Shown in pieces: positions 1-8,789 of a DNA stretch of 22,717 nucleotides; the stretch's first letter is position 1, and the number at the start of each line of letters is the position of its first letter. This DNA comes from Gemmatimonadota bacterium (lineage in GTDB: Bacteria; Gemmatimonadota; Gemmatimonadetes; Gemmatimonadales; GWC2-71-9). The stretch spans positions 1 to 22,717 of the forward strand of contig JANYAG010000051.1 of assembly GCA_025361465.1 (NCBI GenBank). The letters are read 5' to 3'. A program made the translations under genes and the position numbers. Below the pieces are notes generated by a model, which was not told where the DNA came from, searched no databases, and was given only the letters and a program-made list of their open reading frames with translations.

Positions 1-746
1 GTTGGCGCGGCAGCCACCACGCGCGTGGTGGTGGCGCGTGAAAGGCCCGACACCACGTCGACGAAGCGCCGGCGTGCCCCGCCCGACCCGCGGTCGCCTC
101 GACTCGCCAGCGCCGAGGCGAATCCAGCCAGGGCCTCAAACACGCGCCTGGCGGACTCCGCCCCGGCCGCCACGCGCTCCGTGAGGGCTGCGGCGATTTG
201 GAGCGAGGTGGGCATCGCCTCGTCGGCAGCCAGCCGTCGCCCGAACGCGGCCTCGACCAGCTGCGCCCAGAAAACGTCGTCGAGCTCGTTGTCATACAGC
301 GGGTCGGCGAATGTGAGGACATCGTACACCATCGGTTCCACCCTGAGCCGGTCCAGGCGGAGTCCGGTCTTCCCCACTGTTTCGTCGGCGTCGGCGGCGC
401 TGAGGGCCGACAGCATCGCCAGCACTTCGTCGCGGGTGACGCCGGGGAGAATCTGGATCGTCCCGATGTTCTTGCGATGGAGGCGCACGGCGAATTCCCG
501 CAGCATGATCGGGAGGGGCTCGATTGCCGTCCCGTTCAGCAGCAGCCCCTTGGGAAGGATGCCAATCGCGAGTTCCCCCCGTTCAGCCATGGCGAGCGTG
601 AGGCGCTGGCTGAGCGAGGCGGCGCTTTCGAGGACGAAGCGGTGGCTCGGCGGGTACATCGCCGACTTTCCCAGCGCGTTGACGAACTCCCGCAGTGCCG
701 CGTGCGCGGCGTGGGGAATGCCCGGGCCCCGTGGCTTCGAATTCAC
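1..746 (-). CDS. HEAT-like hypothetical protein, 3' end beyond window
   Basis: An open frame of about 248 codons runs off the left edge with no stop. The GTG start at 746-744 overlaps the TGA of the upstream DUF3293 gene as GTGA, which implies translational coupling in the icd operon. The N-terminus (residues ~15-40) is helical and carries the patch ALGKSAMYPPSHRFV. Around residues 88-110 is HRKNIGTIQILPGVTRDEVL, a signature I associate with HEAT-repeat-like proteins of Gemmatimonadota and Myxobacteria, where it forms a helix-turn-strand unit before armadillo-like repeats. After residue ~120 the sequence is Ala/Leu-rich and amphipathic, consistent with stacked helices. No signal peptide or membrane segment is visible, so it is probably cytoplasmic. 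Function is unknown. The class call rests on pattern memory and is moderate; that the frame is coding is clearer. Confidence 0.7.
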   Translation of the reverse strand, partial: MNSKPRGPGIPHAAHAALREFVNALGKSAMYPPSHRFVLESAASLSQRLTLAMAERGELAIGILPKGLLLNGTAIEPLPIMLREFAVRLHRKNIGTIQILPGVTRDEVLAMLSALSAADADETVGKTGLRLDRLRVEPMVYDVLTFADPLYDNELDDVFWAQLVEAAFGRRLAADEAMPTSLQIAAALTERVAAGAESARRVFEALAGFASALASRGDRGSGGARRRFVDVVSGLSRATTTRVVAAAP

Positions 747-1195
747 GTCGCGCCGCCGAGCGGCCAGGGCTGAGTTTCGGTCAGCGCGCCGATGACCCAG
801 AAGCGCGCCCCATCCCACCAGTAGATCGCCGATTGGTCCCATCGTGTCGCCAGCGCGAGGATCTCCTGTTGCGGCCAGGCCAGTGCAACCCCACGCTCGG
901 CGTGGCGGCGGTCGGGCGAGAGTCCGTCGACGCGCAGGTAGCGCGCACCAGCCTGGTCAAGCTCGGCGAGGAATCGCACCAATCGCGCCTCATTCTCCTG
1001 GACGGAGGTTGGTTGGCCACGCGGGTTGCACGGTGTCACCAGGCCGAACGCCCCGCCCAATCCGCGTGCTGCCAGCTCGGCGCGCGCGGAGGGTGGGACA
1101 GGAAGGGAAAGATCAATCTCGAGCCCGGCCGGGCCGCGGAAGGCCAGGATCGTCTCGGCGTACGAGGCCCATCCAGGGTCATCCTCGGGGCGCAT
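743..1195 (-). CDS. DUF3293 domain protein
   Basis: A 150-residue soluble protein of unknown function. It matches my memory of DUF3293: an N-terminal helix (WASYAETILAF), a strand-rich middle with FGLVTPCNPRGQPTS, a helix with ENEARLVRFLAELD, then RYLRVDGLSPDRRHAERGVA and a C-terminal QSAIYWWDGARFWVI. The TPCNPRGQ-like segment and the closing 'alanine-rich helix, QxAIxW' are what I used for the call. The ATG at 1195 has no clear Shine-Dalgarno. An in-frame GTG at 1228-1226 overlaps the icd TGA as GTGA and would add 11 residues; because the downstream junction has the same GTGA form, that start is a real alternative. It sits between icd and a HEAT-like gene in one direction, so it is probably co-transcribed. 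No catalytic role is known for the family. Confidence 0.82.
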   Translation of the reverse strand: MRPEDDPGWASYAETILAFRGPAGLEIDLSLPVPPSARAELAARGLGGAFGLVTPCNPRGQPTSVQENEARLVRFLAELDQAGARYLRVDGLSPDRRHAERGVALAWPQQEILALATRWDQSAIYWWDGARFWVIGALTETQPWPLGGAT

Positions 1196-1224
1196 TGGTC
1201 CGCTGAGCCCGTTGGCAGATCCGG

Positions 1225-2505
<1,281 letters not shown>

Positions 2506-2521
2506 GCCAACAGTTGCCAAA

Positions 2522-2527
2522 AGTATA
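2522..2527 (-). promoter_or_regulatory. Candidate -10 box of icd
   Basis: On the minus strand the sequence TATACT ends 16 nt before the ATG at 2505, inside the gap between the upstream unknown gene and icd. It is a 5/6 match to the sigma-70 TATAAT. No convincing -35 hexamer is seen at 16-18 nt spacing (the region reads TGCGGT-like). If used, transcription would start near 2514-2516 and leave a leader of only about 10 nt, which fits the lack of a Shine-Dalgarno. Inferred from sequence alone. Confidence 0.4.
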
Positions 2528-2557
2528 GTGCGGGACCATCAGCACCGCATCATCGGC

Positions 2558-3151
2558 TCAGGGGCCGAGCAGATCCTCGAGGACCTTGTCCACAACTTCG
2601 ACGACCCGCCCCGAGACGATCTTTGCAAGGACGTCGACCGTTTCCAGCGGCAGGCTCTCGGGATGCTTGCGATCCTTCTGGAACCGGACGATCTGTCCCA
2701 GCAGGATCGCTGCCACCGGGGCCGCCTCGGGATACCCTTCCGCACCGTTGCCTTCGACCTCGCGCTCGTACTGTGATGATGGCACCGACGAGGCCCACGG
2801 TTCCTCGGCGCTGCCCTCGCCGACGAGGTCGGTCTCACGCGGCATCGGCACCAGCGCGTAGAGTTCGCACAGGAGGCCGGGATCTTGCTCGCGCGCGGTG
2901 AGGACGAGCTGTCGCGGAGCACTGAACATCTGGTGGCGGGTCAGGAATTCCATCGCATCGGGCGGCACGGCGCATCGCGCGACCAGCTGCCCGTCGAGGA
3001 AGGTCCCGAGGCAGAGCATGCCTTCCGGCACGCGGTCGTCATCGATCTGGTGCACATCAATTGGCACGGGATCATCCGTCGTGGCGAGCACGCCCGCCGC
3101 GCGAGAATGTGCCTCGTCCCCTCCGCCCGATCCGGTCGATTCCTCCGACAT
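2558..3151 (-). CDS. Hypothetical soluble protein, 197 aa
   Basis: I do not recognise this protein. The ATG at 3151 follows a G-rich stretch that may act as a ribosome site; the frame stays open to a TTG at 3226, but that would collide with the divergent gene at 3229. The first ~35 residues are Ser/Gly/Glu/Asp-rich and probably disordered. Residues ~40-110 look like a compact alpha/beta domain: MLCLGTFLDGQLVARCAVPP, then MEFLTRHQMFSAPRQLVL, then LLCELYALVPMPRE. A Ser/Glu linker follows (~110-145). The C-terminus is helical with hydrophobic heptads (AAILLGQIVRFQKD, VDVLAKIVSGRVVEVVDKVLEDLLG) and could form a short coiled coil or dimerise. No signal peptide or membrane segment. It lies 37 nt before the icd TTG, same strand, but a -10 box in the gap suggests icd has its own promoter. 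Confidence 0.7.
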   Translation of the reverse strand: MSEESTGSGGGDEAHSRAAGVLATTDDPVPIDVHQIDDDRVPEGMLCLGTFLDGQLVARCAVPPDAMEFLTRHQMFSAPRQLVLTAREQDPGLLCELYALVPMPRETDLVGEGSAEEPWASSVPSSQYEREVEGNGAEGYPEAAPVAAILLGQIVRFQKDRKHPESLPLETVDVLAKIVSGRVVEVVDKVLEDLLGP

Positions 3152-3228
3152 GCCCCCCCCAGGTTGTGCCAGACAATCTACCCCGACAGGAGACCCGGCC
3201 GACGGCCCCTTATGTTTGGCCTTCAATC

Positions 3229-4842
3229 ATGACTGCCTCGCCCTTCGAGTCGAATGCCCTCGACCACGTCGCTGCCGACCACTGGCCCCGTCGCGCAGCG
3301 GCGGACGTCCTCGGGCTCGGACTCGTCCTCGCGGTCCTGATCGCGCTTCCTACCGCGCCGAGTGACCTCGACAGGCACCAGCTCCCGAAGGAAACGGTGA
3401 TGCACCTCGCCACCTGGCTGGCGGTGGTGCTGGGGCGGCCGACACTCGGACGTGGCTTGAGTCGGGCGGCCTCCGTCGGCCTTGGCGCCTTCCTGCTGCT
3501 CACTGTCGTGTCGGCTGTCCTGGCCACCAACCCGTGGATCGCCCTTCGGGCCACGTCACTCACCGCCACCGGGATCGCCGCCTTTCTCACGGCCAGGGCG
3601 CTCGCCGACCAAGGGCTCGGCCCGCGCCTGCTGCGCTGGTGCGCTGCCGCGGCGGGCGTGGGAGTCGCGACCGCCCTGGCCCAGGCGTACGGTGCGGACA
3701 GCATTCTCTTTGCCTCGACCCGCGCCCCGGGCGGCACGTTCGGCAATCGGAATTTCATGGCCCACTTCAGCGCCCTGTCGCTGCCGATCCTCGTCACCCT
3801 GACGCTGCTTGCCAGGCGAGGCACGATGGCGTTCATGACGGCGGTCGTGATCGCCGCGCTGACCGTCGGCATCGTGCTGTCGCGCTCACGAACGGCCTGG
3901 ATCGGCGTCATCATGGGCAGCGGCACCTACCTGGTGGCGATGGTCCCATCCTGGCGCCAGCACGTGCTGCCGGTGGTTCGGCCGCGCGCCATCCTCCTGG
4001 CGGGGGCGCTCCTGCTCGGGATCGGCGCCGCGCTGTTTGTCCCCAACACTCTCGCGTGGCGATCCGCCTCACCGTATGCCGAGACGTTGACCGGCCTGGC
4101 CAATCACCGCGAAGGCAGCGGGCAAGGCCGTCTGCTCCAGTACGGCCACACCCTCAGGTTGGCCGCCCGGAACCCCCTGCTCGGTGTGGGACCGGGCAAC
4201 TGGCCGATTCGCTATGGCGATGTGGCGCCTGCCAACGACCCATCGTGGGCCTATGGCGACACCGTCCCGCTGAATCCCTGGCCCAGCAGTGATTGGATGG
4301 CGCTGTTGAGCGAGCGGGGAATTGCCGCGACCTTGGCGCTCCTGCTGCTCGGGGCCGCCTGCCTCTGGCGCGGGGTGAAGGGAGTCAGGGCCGGAGGATC
4401 ACGCACGATGGCCGCTGCCACCCTGGTCGCAGTGCTGGTGATCGCCGCGGTCGAGGGCGTCTTCGATGCCATCCTCCTCCTCCCGGCACCGCTCTTCCTC
4501 GTGGCACTCGCTGGTGGCTCGCTGCTGGCCGCGACGGATGGTGTCGAAGACGCCGACCGGTCAGGGGCGCTGGCCTCTCGGTGGAGCCTCGCCGTCGCGG
4601 CATTGCTCAGCGTCGCCGTGCTTCGCAGTGGGATGCAGACCGCGGCGTATCTGGTGGCGGGCAATGGGCGCTCCCTGGTGCGACTCACCTGGGCAGCCCG
4701 GATCGACCCCATGAGTTACCCGATTCGAATCGCACTGGCAATGCGGGCGCCGTGTGCCAGCGCCCGAGACGATGCCCGGGCCGCGCTGCGACTCGCCCCA
4801 GAATGGCCTGCGCCACGCGCGGCGGTACGGCGCTGCGGCTGA
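3229..4842 (+). CDS. O-antigen ligase/polymerase-type (Wzy_C) membrane protein
   Basis: A 537-residue polytopic inner-membrane protein with about 10-12 hydrophobic segments starting near residue 20. The family transfers or polymerises lipid-linked glycans on the periplasmic face (WaaL, Wzy) or acts in similar glycan transfer. Diagnostic stretches are GGTFGNRNFMAHFSALSLP (typical GTFGNPNF-like), the arginine before a long periplasmic loop in GRLLQYGHTLRLAARNPL, LGVGPGNWPIRYGD, and SSDWMALLSERGIAATLALL, the equivalent of the usual HNDxLQxLxExG. The C-terminal ~50 residues (after YPIRIALAMRA) look TPR-like, as in many Wzy_C proteins. ATG 3229 is preferred: the longer frame back to 3061 overlaps the divergent gene and is not hydrophobic. 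No Shine-Dalgarno is seen; a TATGTT at 3211-3216 could be a -10 box with a near-leaderless start. No glycosyltransferases lie nearby, so the glycan substrate cannot be told. Confidence 0.85.
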   Translation: MTASPFESNALDHVAADHWPRRAAADVLGLGLVLAVLIALPTAPSDLDRHQLPKETVMHLATWLAVVLGRPTLGRGLSRAASVGLGAFLLLTVVSAVLATNPWIALRATSLTATGIAAFLTARALADQGLGPRLLRWCAAAAGVGVATALAQAYGADSILFASTRAPGGTFGNRNFMAHFSALSLPILVTLTLLARRGTMAFMTAVVIAALTVGIVLSRSRTAWIGVIMGSGTYLVAMVPSWRQHVLPVVRPRAILLAGALLLGIGAALFVPNTLAWRSASPYAETLTGLANHREGSGQGRLLQYGHTLRLAARNPLLGVGPGNWPIRYGDVAPANDPSWAYGDTVPLNPWPSSDWMALLSERGIAATLALLLLGAACLWRGVKGVRAGGSRTMAAATLVAVLVIAAVEGVFDAILLLPAPLFLVALAGGSLLAATDGVEDADRSGALASRWSLAVAALLSVAVLRSGMQTAAYLVAGNGRSLVRLTWAARIDPMSYPIRIALAMRAPCASARDDARAALRLAPEWPAPRAAVRRCG

Positions 4843-4875
4843 TGCCTCGCGACGACCGATGATCGTTCCTCGATC

Positions 4876-5745
4876 CTAGCTCCGACCCCACTCCGACCAA
4901 CTGCCATCGTAGATCGCCACCGGCGGGCCGACGCTCGCCGGATCGTCTGCCCGGAGCACCTCGACGGCGAGTGCCAGTACGCAGGCACTGGTACCCGATC
5001 CGCACATGGCCACGGTAGGCTGGGCCGGATCCACGCCGTTGGCTGTCAGGAGCTCCCGGAGCCGGTCGGGCTCGAGCATCACACCGGTGGCCGGATCAGT
5101 GAATTCGGGATAGGGGATGTTCCGGCTGCCGGGGACGTTGCCTCGTCGCAACCCGGGCCGCGGTTCGTCGACCTCACCACCCCAGCGCGCCGCAGGTCGG
5201 CAGTCCACCACCGTAGCCGGGTCTTTTCCGGCGAGGATTCCAAGGATGTCTTCCCGGTTCCTGATCAGGGTGCTGTCGATCAATGGCACGGGGTACCCGC
5301 TCCGAGGCGGACGGGACGTGCCGCGCTGTACCGGCCGAGTCGCGCTCGCCCAAGCAGGGAATCCACCATCCAGCACCGCCACGGCATGGTGACCAAAGAC
5401 GCGGAACATCCACCAGATGCGGGCGGCGGAGATGTTGACGCCGCTGCCATCGTAGCAGATCACCAGGTCGCTCCGCCGGATCCCCAGCTGTTCCATCGCC
5501 GCCGCAAACTGTCCTGGGGTGGGGAGCATGTGCGGCAGGTCGGTGTCCGTCGCGCTCAGCGCGTCCAGGTCCAGGCGGAGCGCACCGGGGAGGTGCGCCG
5601 CACGGTACTCCGCCTCGGCGTCCCGCCCTGCCGTCGGCAGGTACCAGGAGCATTCGAGGATCACCAAGTCCGGTGAACGGAGTTTCGGCGCGAGCCAGCT
5701 GGCCGAAACAAGGGGAACGGTCGGGGAGTTGAGGCTAGCTGGCAC
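4876..5745 (-). CDS. Sulfurtransferase, two rhodanese domains (SseA-like)
   Basis: Transfers sulfane sulfur from 3-mercaptopyruvate or thiosulfate to a thiophilic acceptor; cytoplasmic. It has 289 residues, the usual two-domain length. The N-terminal inactive rhodanese domain shows HLPGALRLDLDAL, LPTPGQFAAAMEQLGI and ARIWWMFRVFGHHAVAVLDGGFPAW. The C-terminal catalytic domain shows VVDCRPAARWGG, GNVPGSRNIPY and the active-site loop CGSGTSA near residue 248. E. coli SseA and 3-MST have CGSGVTA and thiosulfate rhodanese CRKGVTA, so the CGSG part favours mercaptopyruvate, while the following TSA in place of VTA is unusual. The GTG start at 5745 has GAGGAT about 5-7 nt upstream. It converges with the Wzy-like gene with only 33 nt between the stops. 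Substrate assignment is inference. Confidence 0.92.
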   Translation of the reverse strand: MPASLNSPTVPLVSASWLAPKLRSPDLVILECSWYLPTAGRDAEAEYRAAHLPGALRLDLDALSATDTDLPHMLPTPGQFAAAMEQLGIRRSDLVICYDGSGVNISAARIWWMFRVFGHHAVAVLDGGFPAWASATRPVQRGTSRPPRSGYPVPLIDSTLIRNREDILGILAGKDPATVVDCRPAARWGGEVDEPRPGLRRGNVPGSRNIPYPEFTDPATGVMLEPDRLRELLTANGVDPAQPTVAMCGSGTSACVLALAVEVLRADDPASVGPPVAIYDGSWSEWGRS

Positions 5746-6150
5746 GGCAGATCCTCGAAAAGGCGGCGGCTGGAACCAAGGCAGCGGGAGTCTCGTCTAC
5801 CACCGCTGGATTGCACAACCCGGGGTGTCCAACAATTCGTCGTCGCTGCGGACAGGAAGCCTCGCTGAGGCCTCCGGACCGCACTTCACGGTGTCCGCAC
5901 CGGCGGCCAGCCCTTCGGCGAGCCGCCGCGGCCCAGGCGACCGGCAAGTCGCGAAGTCGTTGCCGCTTCGAAACCTCGGTGAGACGTCGAAGCCCTTCAC
6001 CCTTGCACTCCCCCGGATGGAAATTTGTGGCACGAAGTATGTAGTGAGAGGGAGCAGTCAGGTGTGGTACGCCGGGAGATGCCCTCTTGCCCTCCCCGTT
6101 GTGTCACACCGACGCGTGGCGGATGGACGCGCCACCCATGGGAGGGGCCG
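5746..6150 (+). other. Gene-free stretch of about 400 nt
   Basis: Between the sulfurtransferase start (5745, minus) and the small gene at 6151. Frames that cross it are Arg/Pro/Ser-rich and look like chance high-GC readings. I found no tRNA, SRP, RNase P, tmRNA or riboswitch core on either strand. There are modest inverted repeats, for example GGTGA/TCACC arms around 5980-6003 and GGGAG/CTCCC around 6073-6095. The AT-richer patch near 6020-6045 is the most likely promoter zone. It presumably holds divergent promoters and leaders; a small RNA cannot be excluded. Confidence 0.4.
6116..6135 (+). promoter_or_regulatory. Leader hairpin before the small acidic gene
   Basis: GTGGCG (6116-6121) pairs perfectly with CGCCAC (6130-6135) around an 8-nt loop, ending 5 nt before the strong Shine-Dalgarno GGAGGGG at 6141-6147. 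In the mRNA this hairpin would sit directly upstream of the ribosome site and could affect its access or mRNA stability. Six base pairs can arise by chance at this GC content. Confidence 0.3.
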
Positions 6151-6336
6151 ATGTTCGGCGATTCAATGTTCGACGAGGAAGACCGACTCCGTCGGATCGA
6201 AGAGGGAAAGGACGACGACTTCCAGGCCTCGGCCGAGGAGGAGGAGCAGGACCTCACGGCTGCTGGGGGACTCGACGAACGCCTTCGCCGTCGGGTAGCC
6301 GTCGCACAACTGCTCCGTGAAGTCGGCGGCTGCTGA
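6151..6336 (+). CDS. Small acidic hypothetical protein, 61 aa
   Basis: The ATG at 6151 follows a near-ideal Shine-Dalgarno (GGAGGGG, 6141-6147), the best evidence that this short frame is translated. The product is highly charged: MFGDSMFDEEDRLRRIEEG, then an acidic run (KDDDFQASAEEEEQDL), a GG turn, and a basic amphipathic helix LDERLRRRVAVAQLLREVGG. There is no signal peptide, membrane segment or Cys pair. The alternating acid/base helices suggest a small helical or partner-binding protein. I do not recognise a family. It converges with the ABC exporter gene, and both stop codons lie in a shared perfect hairpin. Confidence 0.7.
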   Translation: MFGDSMFDEEDRLRRIEEGKDDDFQASAEEEEQDLTAAGGLDERLRRRVAVAQLLREVGGC

Positions 6337-6356
6337 TCCGCGTGCAGCGGATCAGC
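6332..6356. terminator. Perfect hairpin holding both convergent stop codons
   Basis: GCTGATCCGC (6332-6341) and GCGGATCAGC (6347-6356) form a perfect 10-bp stem with a 5-nt loop. The left arm contains the TGA of the small acidic gene (6334-6336) and the right arm the TGA (as TCA, 6352-6354) of the ABC exporter. Being symmetrical it could work in both directions. There is no T-tract on either side, so intrinsic termination in the E. coli sense is not shown; it may be a high-GC I-shaped terminator or an mRNA 3'-end stabiliser. Confidence 0.65.
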
Positions 6357-8175
6357 GGCTGAGTTTGGCCGCCCCGGGCAATTCCTCCCCCGGATTGACA
6401 TACCGATCGAGCGCCTGCCGATACTGACGGTCGTAGAGCGCCCGGTACCTGCCGCCCAGTTTCACCAGATCGTCGTGGGTTCCCCGCTCAGCAATCTCGC
6501 CCCCCTCCAGCACCAAAATCTGGTCGGCCGACATGATGGTCGAGAGCCGGTGCGCAATGACAAACGTCGTCCGCCCTGCCCGCAACCTCGCCAGTCCGTC
6601 CTGGATCATGCCCTCGCTCTCGGAGTCGAGTGATGAGGTCGCCTCGTCAAGAATCAGGATCGCCGGATCGGCGAGGATGGCCCGGGCAATCGCCACGCGT
6701 TGCCGCTGCCCGCCACTGAGCTTGACGCCCCGTTCCCCCACGATGGTCTCATAACCCAGGTCGAAGCGAAGGGCGAACTCATCACAGTGGGCCACCCGCG
6801 CTGCTTCTCGTACCTCGGCTTCGCTGGCGTTGGGCTGCGCGAAGCGGATGTTCTCGAGGATGGTCCCGTCAAAGAGGAAGTTGTCCTGCAACACGATGCC
6901 GAGCCGGCTGCGGTAGCTGCGCAGACGGATCTCCTGGAGGTTGCGACCGTCGACCAGGATGCTGCCGCTGTCGGGGTGGTTGAACGCCATCACGAGCGAG
7001 ACCAGGGTGCTCTTCCCTGAGCCGCTGGTGCCGACCAGCGCTGTGGTGGTGCCCGTGGGCGCCACGAAGGAAATGTCCTTCAGCACCGGTACGCCGGGGT
7101 CATAGCTGAAGGTCACGTGCGCGAATTCGACCCGCCCGTCGATGGTGCCGGCGAGATCCTTCCCCTCATCGTCGGCATCCTCGGCGGCCATGGCGCGCAG
7201 CTCACGAATCCGGTCCAATCCCGCGAATGCCTCGGTGATCTGGGTGCCGATCGACGCGATCTGGATGAGCGGTGCGGCGAGCAAGCCGGTCAGCAGCACA
7301 TACAGGAAAAGGTCGCCGTTCGACATTCGCCCGGCGATGATGTCGCCGCCGCCCACCACGATGAGCAGGGTCCCGATGATCCCCACGATGACGGTGGAGA
7401 GCGCCGTCGTGGCCGAGATGCCAGTCATCGTCGCCGCCACGTTGCGGAACATCTTGTTGGCGCCCTTGGTGAACGCAAACCGCTCGCGCCGTTCGGCCGT
7501 GTAGGCCTTGACGACGCGAATGCCCGAAATGCTCTCCACCAGTCGACCGGTCACTTCCGCGTTGAGCTTGCCCCGCTCGCGAAAGATCGGCCGCAGCTTG
7601 GTGAAGGCGTAGGCCATGCCGCCGCCAAACACGATCAGCAGGACCGCCGTCACGGACGTCAGTCGCCAGTTCAGGATCATCAGCCAGGTGAACGCCACGA
7701 TGGCCGTGATGACGCCGCCAACCAGCTGGACCAGCCCGGTGCCGACCAGGTTGCGGATCCCTTCGGCGTCGGACATCACGCGTGATACCAGCTGTCCGGT
7801 TTGCGTCGCGTCGAACGCCCGGATCGGCAGGCGCACGAGGTGTGCCTGCACCGCGCGGCGCATTTCGGTGATCGCGCGCTGCGCGGCGACACCGAGAATC
7901 TGCGAAATCCCGAACGAGGAGGCCGCCTGGATCACCGTGGCGACGCCGGCAGCGGCGGCCAACGGCCAAAGCAAGGAAGGGTCTTTGGTCGGGAGCACCT
8001 TGTCGATCAGCTGCTTGCTGGTCCAGGGAAGGACGAATCCGACGGCCCGGTTCACCAGCATCAGCGCGAAGCCGATGCTCAAACGGCGCCGGTGAGCCCA
8101 GACGAGCTCGCGGGCTTCCCGCCAGACGACCTCCTTGGACACGCGTTGCTTCGGTGCGGGACTCGGGGCGGTCAC
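6352..8175 (-). CDS. ABC exporter, fused membrane and ATPase domains (MsbA-like)
   Basis: A half-transporter of 607 residues that would work as a homodimer in the inner membrane, exporting a lipid, glycolipid, peptide or drug. The N-terminal six-helix domain (residues ~25-310) includes FDATQTGQLVSRVMSDAEGI and the coupling-helix region. The ATPase has Walker A GTSGSGKST, Q-loop IVLQDNFLFDGTI, signature LSGGQRQRVAIARA, Walker B ILILDEATSSLD and switch histidine AHRLST, all intact. The frame is open to an ATG at 8322, but those extra 49 residues are Pro/Arg/Ser-rich and atypical. I chose the GTG at 8175, preceded by GGTGGG, which starts about 25 residues before the first membrane helix as in MsbA. 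Substrate is unknown. Lipid export is suggested only by the MsbA-like architecture and the envelope genes in the window. Confidence 0.93.
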   Translation of the reverse strand: MTAPSPAPKQRVSKEVVWREARELVWAHRRRLSIGFALMLVNRAVGFVLPWTSKQLIDKVLPTKDPSLLWPLAAAAGVATVIQAASSFGISQILGVAAQRAITEMRRAVQAHLVRLPIRAFDATQTGQLVSRVMSDAEGIRNLVGTGLVQLVGGVITAIVAFTWLMILNWRLTSVTAVLLIVFGGGMAYAFTKLRPIFRERGKLNAEVTGRLVESISGIRVVKAYTAERRERFAFTKGANKMFRNVAATMTGISATTALSTVIVGIIGTLLIVVGGGDIIAGRMSNGDLFLYVLLTGLLAAPLIQIASIGTQITEAFAGLDRIRELRAMAAEDADDEGKDLAGTIDGRVEFAHVTFSYDPGVPVLKDISFVAPTGTTTALVGTSGSGKSTLVSLVMAFNHPDSGSILVDGRNLQEIRLRSYRSRLGIVLQDNFLFDGTILENIRFAQPNASEAEVREAARVAHCDEFALRFDLGYETIVGERGVKLSGGQRQRVAIARAILADPAILILDEATSSLDSESEGMIQDGLARLRAGRTTFVIAHRLSTIMSADQILVLEGGEIAERGTHDDLVKLGGRYRALYDRQYRQALDRYVNPGEELPGAAKLSR

Positions 8176-8391
8176 TCGCCCACCAACCACAGCAATGGCA
8201 CGGGCACTCTCCCAGGAAGGCACAGGCGCCCGCGTTGTGCGGCGGCCCAGTGGAGGATAACCATTGCTGGCCGATGAAGGTTCCGCGAGAGCCGGGAAAG
8301 AGAAACCGGGCAGCCGGCCCATCCGTCATGAGCCACAGGGGAGTGCCGAATGCGGCGGCAGGTTCACTCCGCGACTCCAACAGAGGTTCCC

Positions 8392-8631
8392 ATGTCGTTC
8401 TCCACCGATCTCGATACCCTGCTCGCCAAGGTGCAGTCCCGCGTTGACACGGCCATGAGTGAGGCGCGCAAGGAACTGACCGAGATGGCCGTCGCGGCAG
8501 AAAAGGAGTGGGCGGAACTCCGGCAGCGCTTCGGCGAGGCCTGCGACGAATCACCCAAGACACCCGAGCCGGAGACAACGTCCCAATCCGAAACGTCTAC
8601 CAATCATGCTGGCGAACAGCCAACGGGGTAA
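8392..8631 (+). CDS. Small coiled-coil protein, 79 aa
   Basis: The ATG at 8392 has AGAGG at 8382-8386, spacing 5 nt. Residues ~5-50 form one long amphipathic helix (LDTLLAKVQSRVDTAMSEAR, then ELTEMAVAAEKEWAELRQRF) with a hydrophobic heptad pattern, so a coiled coil is likely. The last ~28 residues are a Pro/Thr/Ser/Glu-rich disordered tail. No signal peptide or membrane helix. It is divergent from the ABC exporter and 158 nt upstream of the TonB-dependent receptor; nothing ties it to either function. No family recognised. The opposite-strand frame here is a shadow. Confidence 0.65.
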   Translation: MSFSTDLDTLLAKVQSRVDTAMSEARKELTEMAVAAEKEWAELRQRFGEACDESPKTPEPETTSQSETSTNHAGEQPTG

Positions 8632-8789
8632 GTCACAGCTCCAGTTGTGGTTAGCTGCTCCTCTCGCCATGTGAAGGTCACCCTCCGCGGTTCAACTTCT
8701 CCGAGCAACTCGGCGTACCATGCACCGAGGTCGCGAATCGGCGCTTCCGCCGGTGTTCGTGCCACCTGACCCGACCATTGGGATACTTC

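Noticed and set aside
25..795. Long plus-strand ORFs opposite the HEAT-like gene
   Set aside because: Arg/Ser/Ala-rich with no conserved motif; the minus frame gives a coherent protein joined to the operon by a GTGA overlap.
4715..4735. tRNA T-loop-like GATTCGAATC
   Set aside because: It lies in the coding sequence of the Wzy-like gene with no acceptor or anticodon stems around it.
5797..6033. 78-codon minus-strand ORF in the gap
   Set aside because: No ribosome site, mixed composition and no recognisable motif; more likely a chance frame.
7202..8578. 458-codon minus-strand frame overlapping the ABC exporter
   Set aside because: Same strand but another frame; Arg/His/Gly-rich high-GC shadow, while the exporter frame has every ABC motif.
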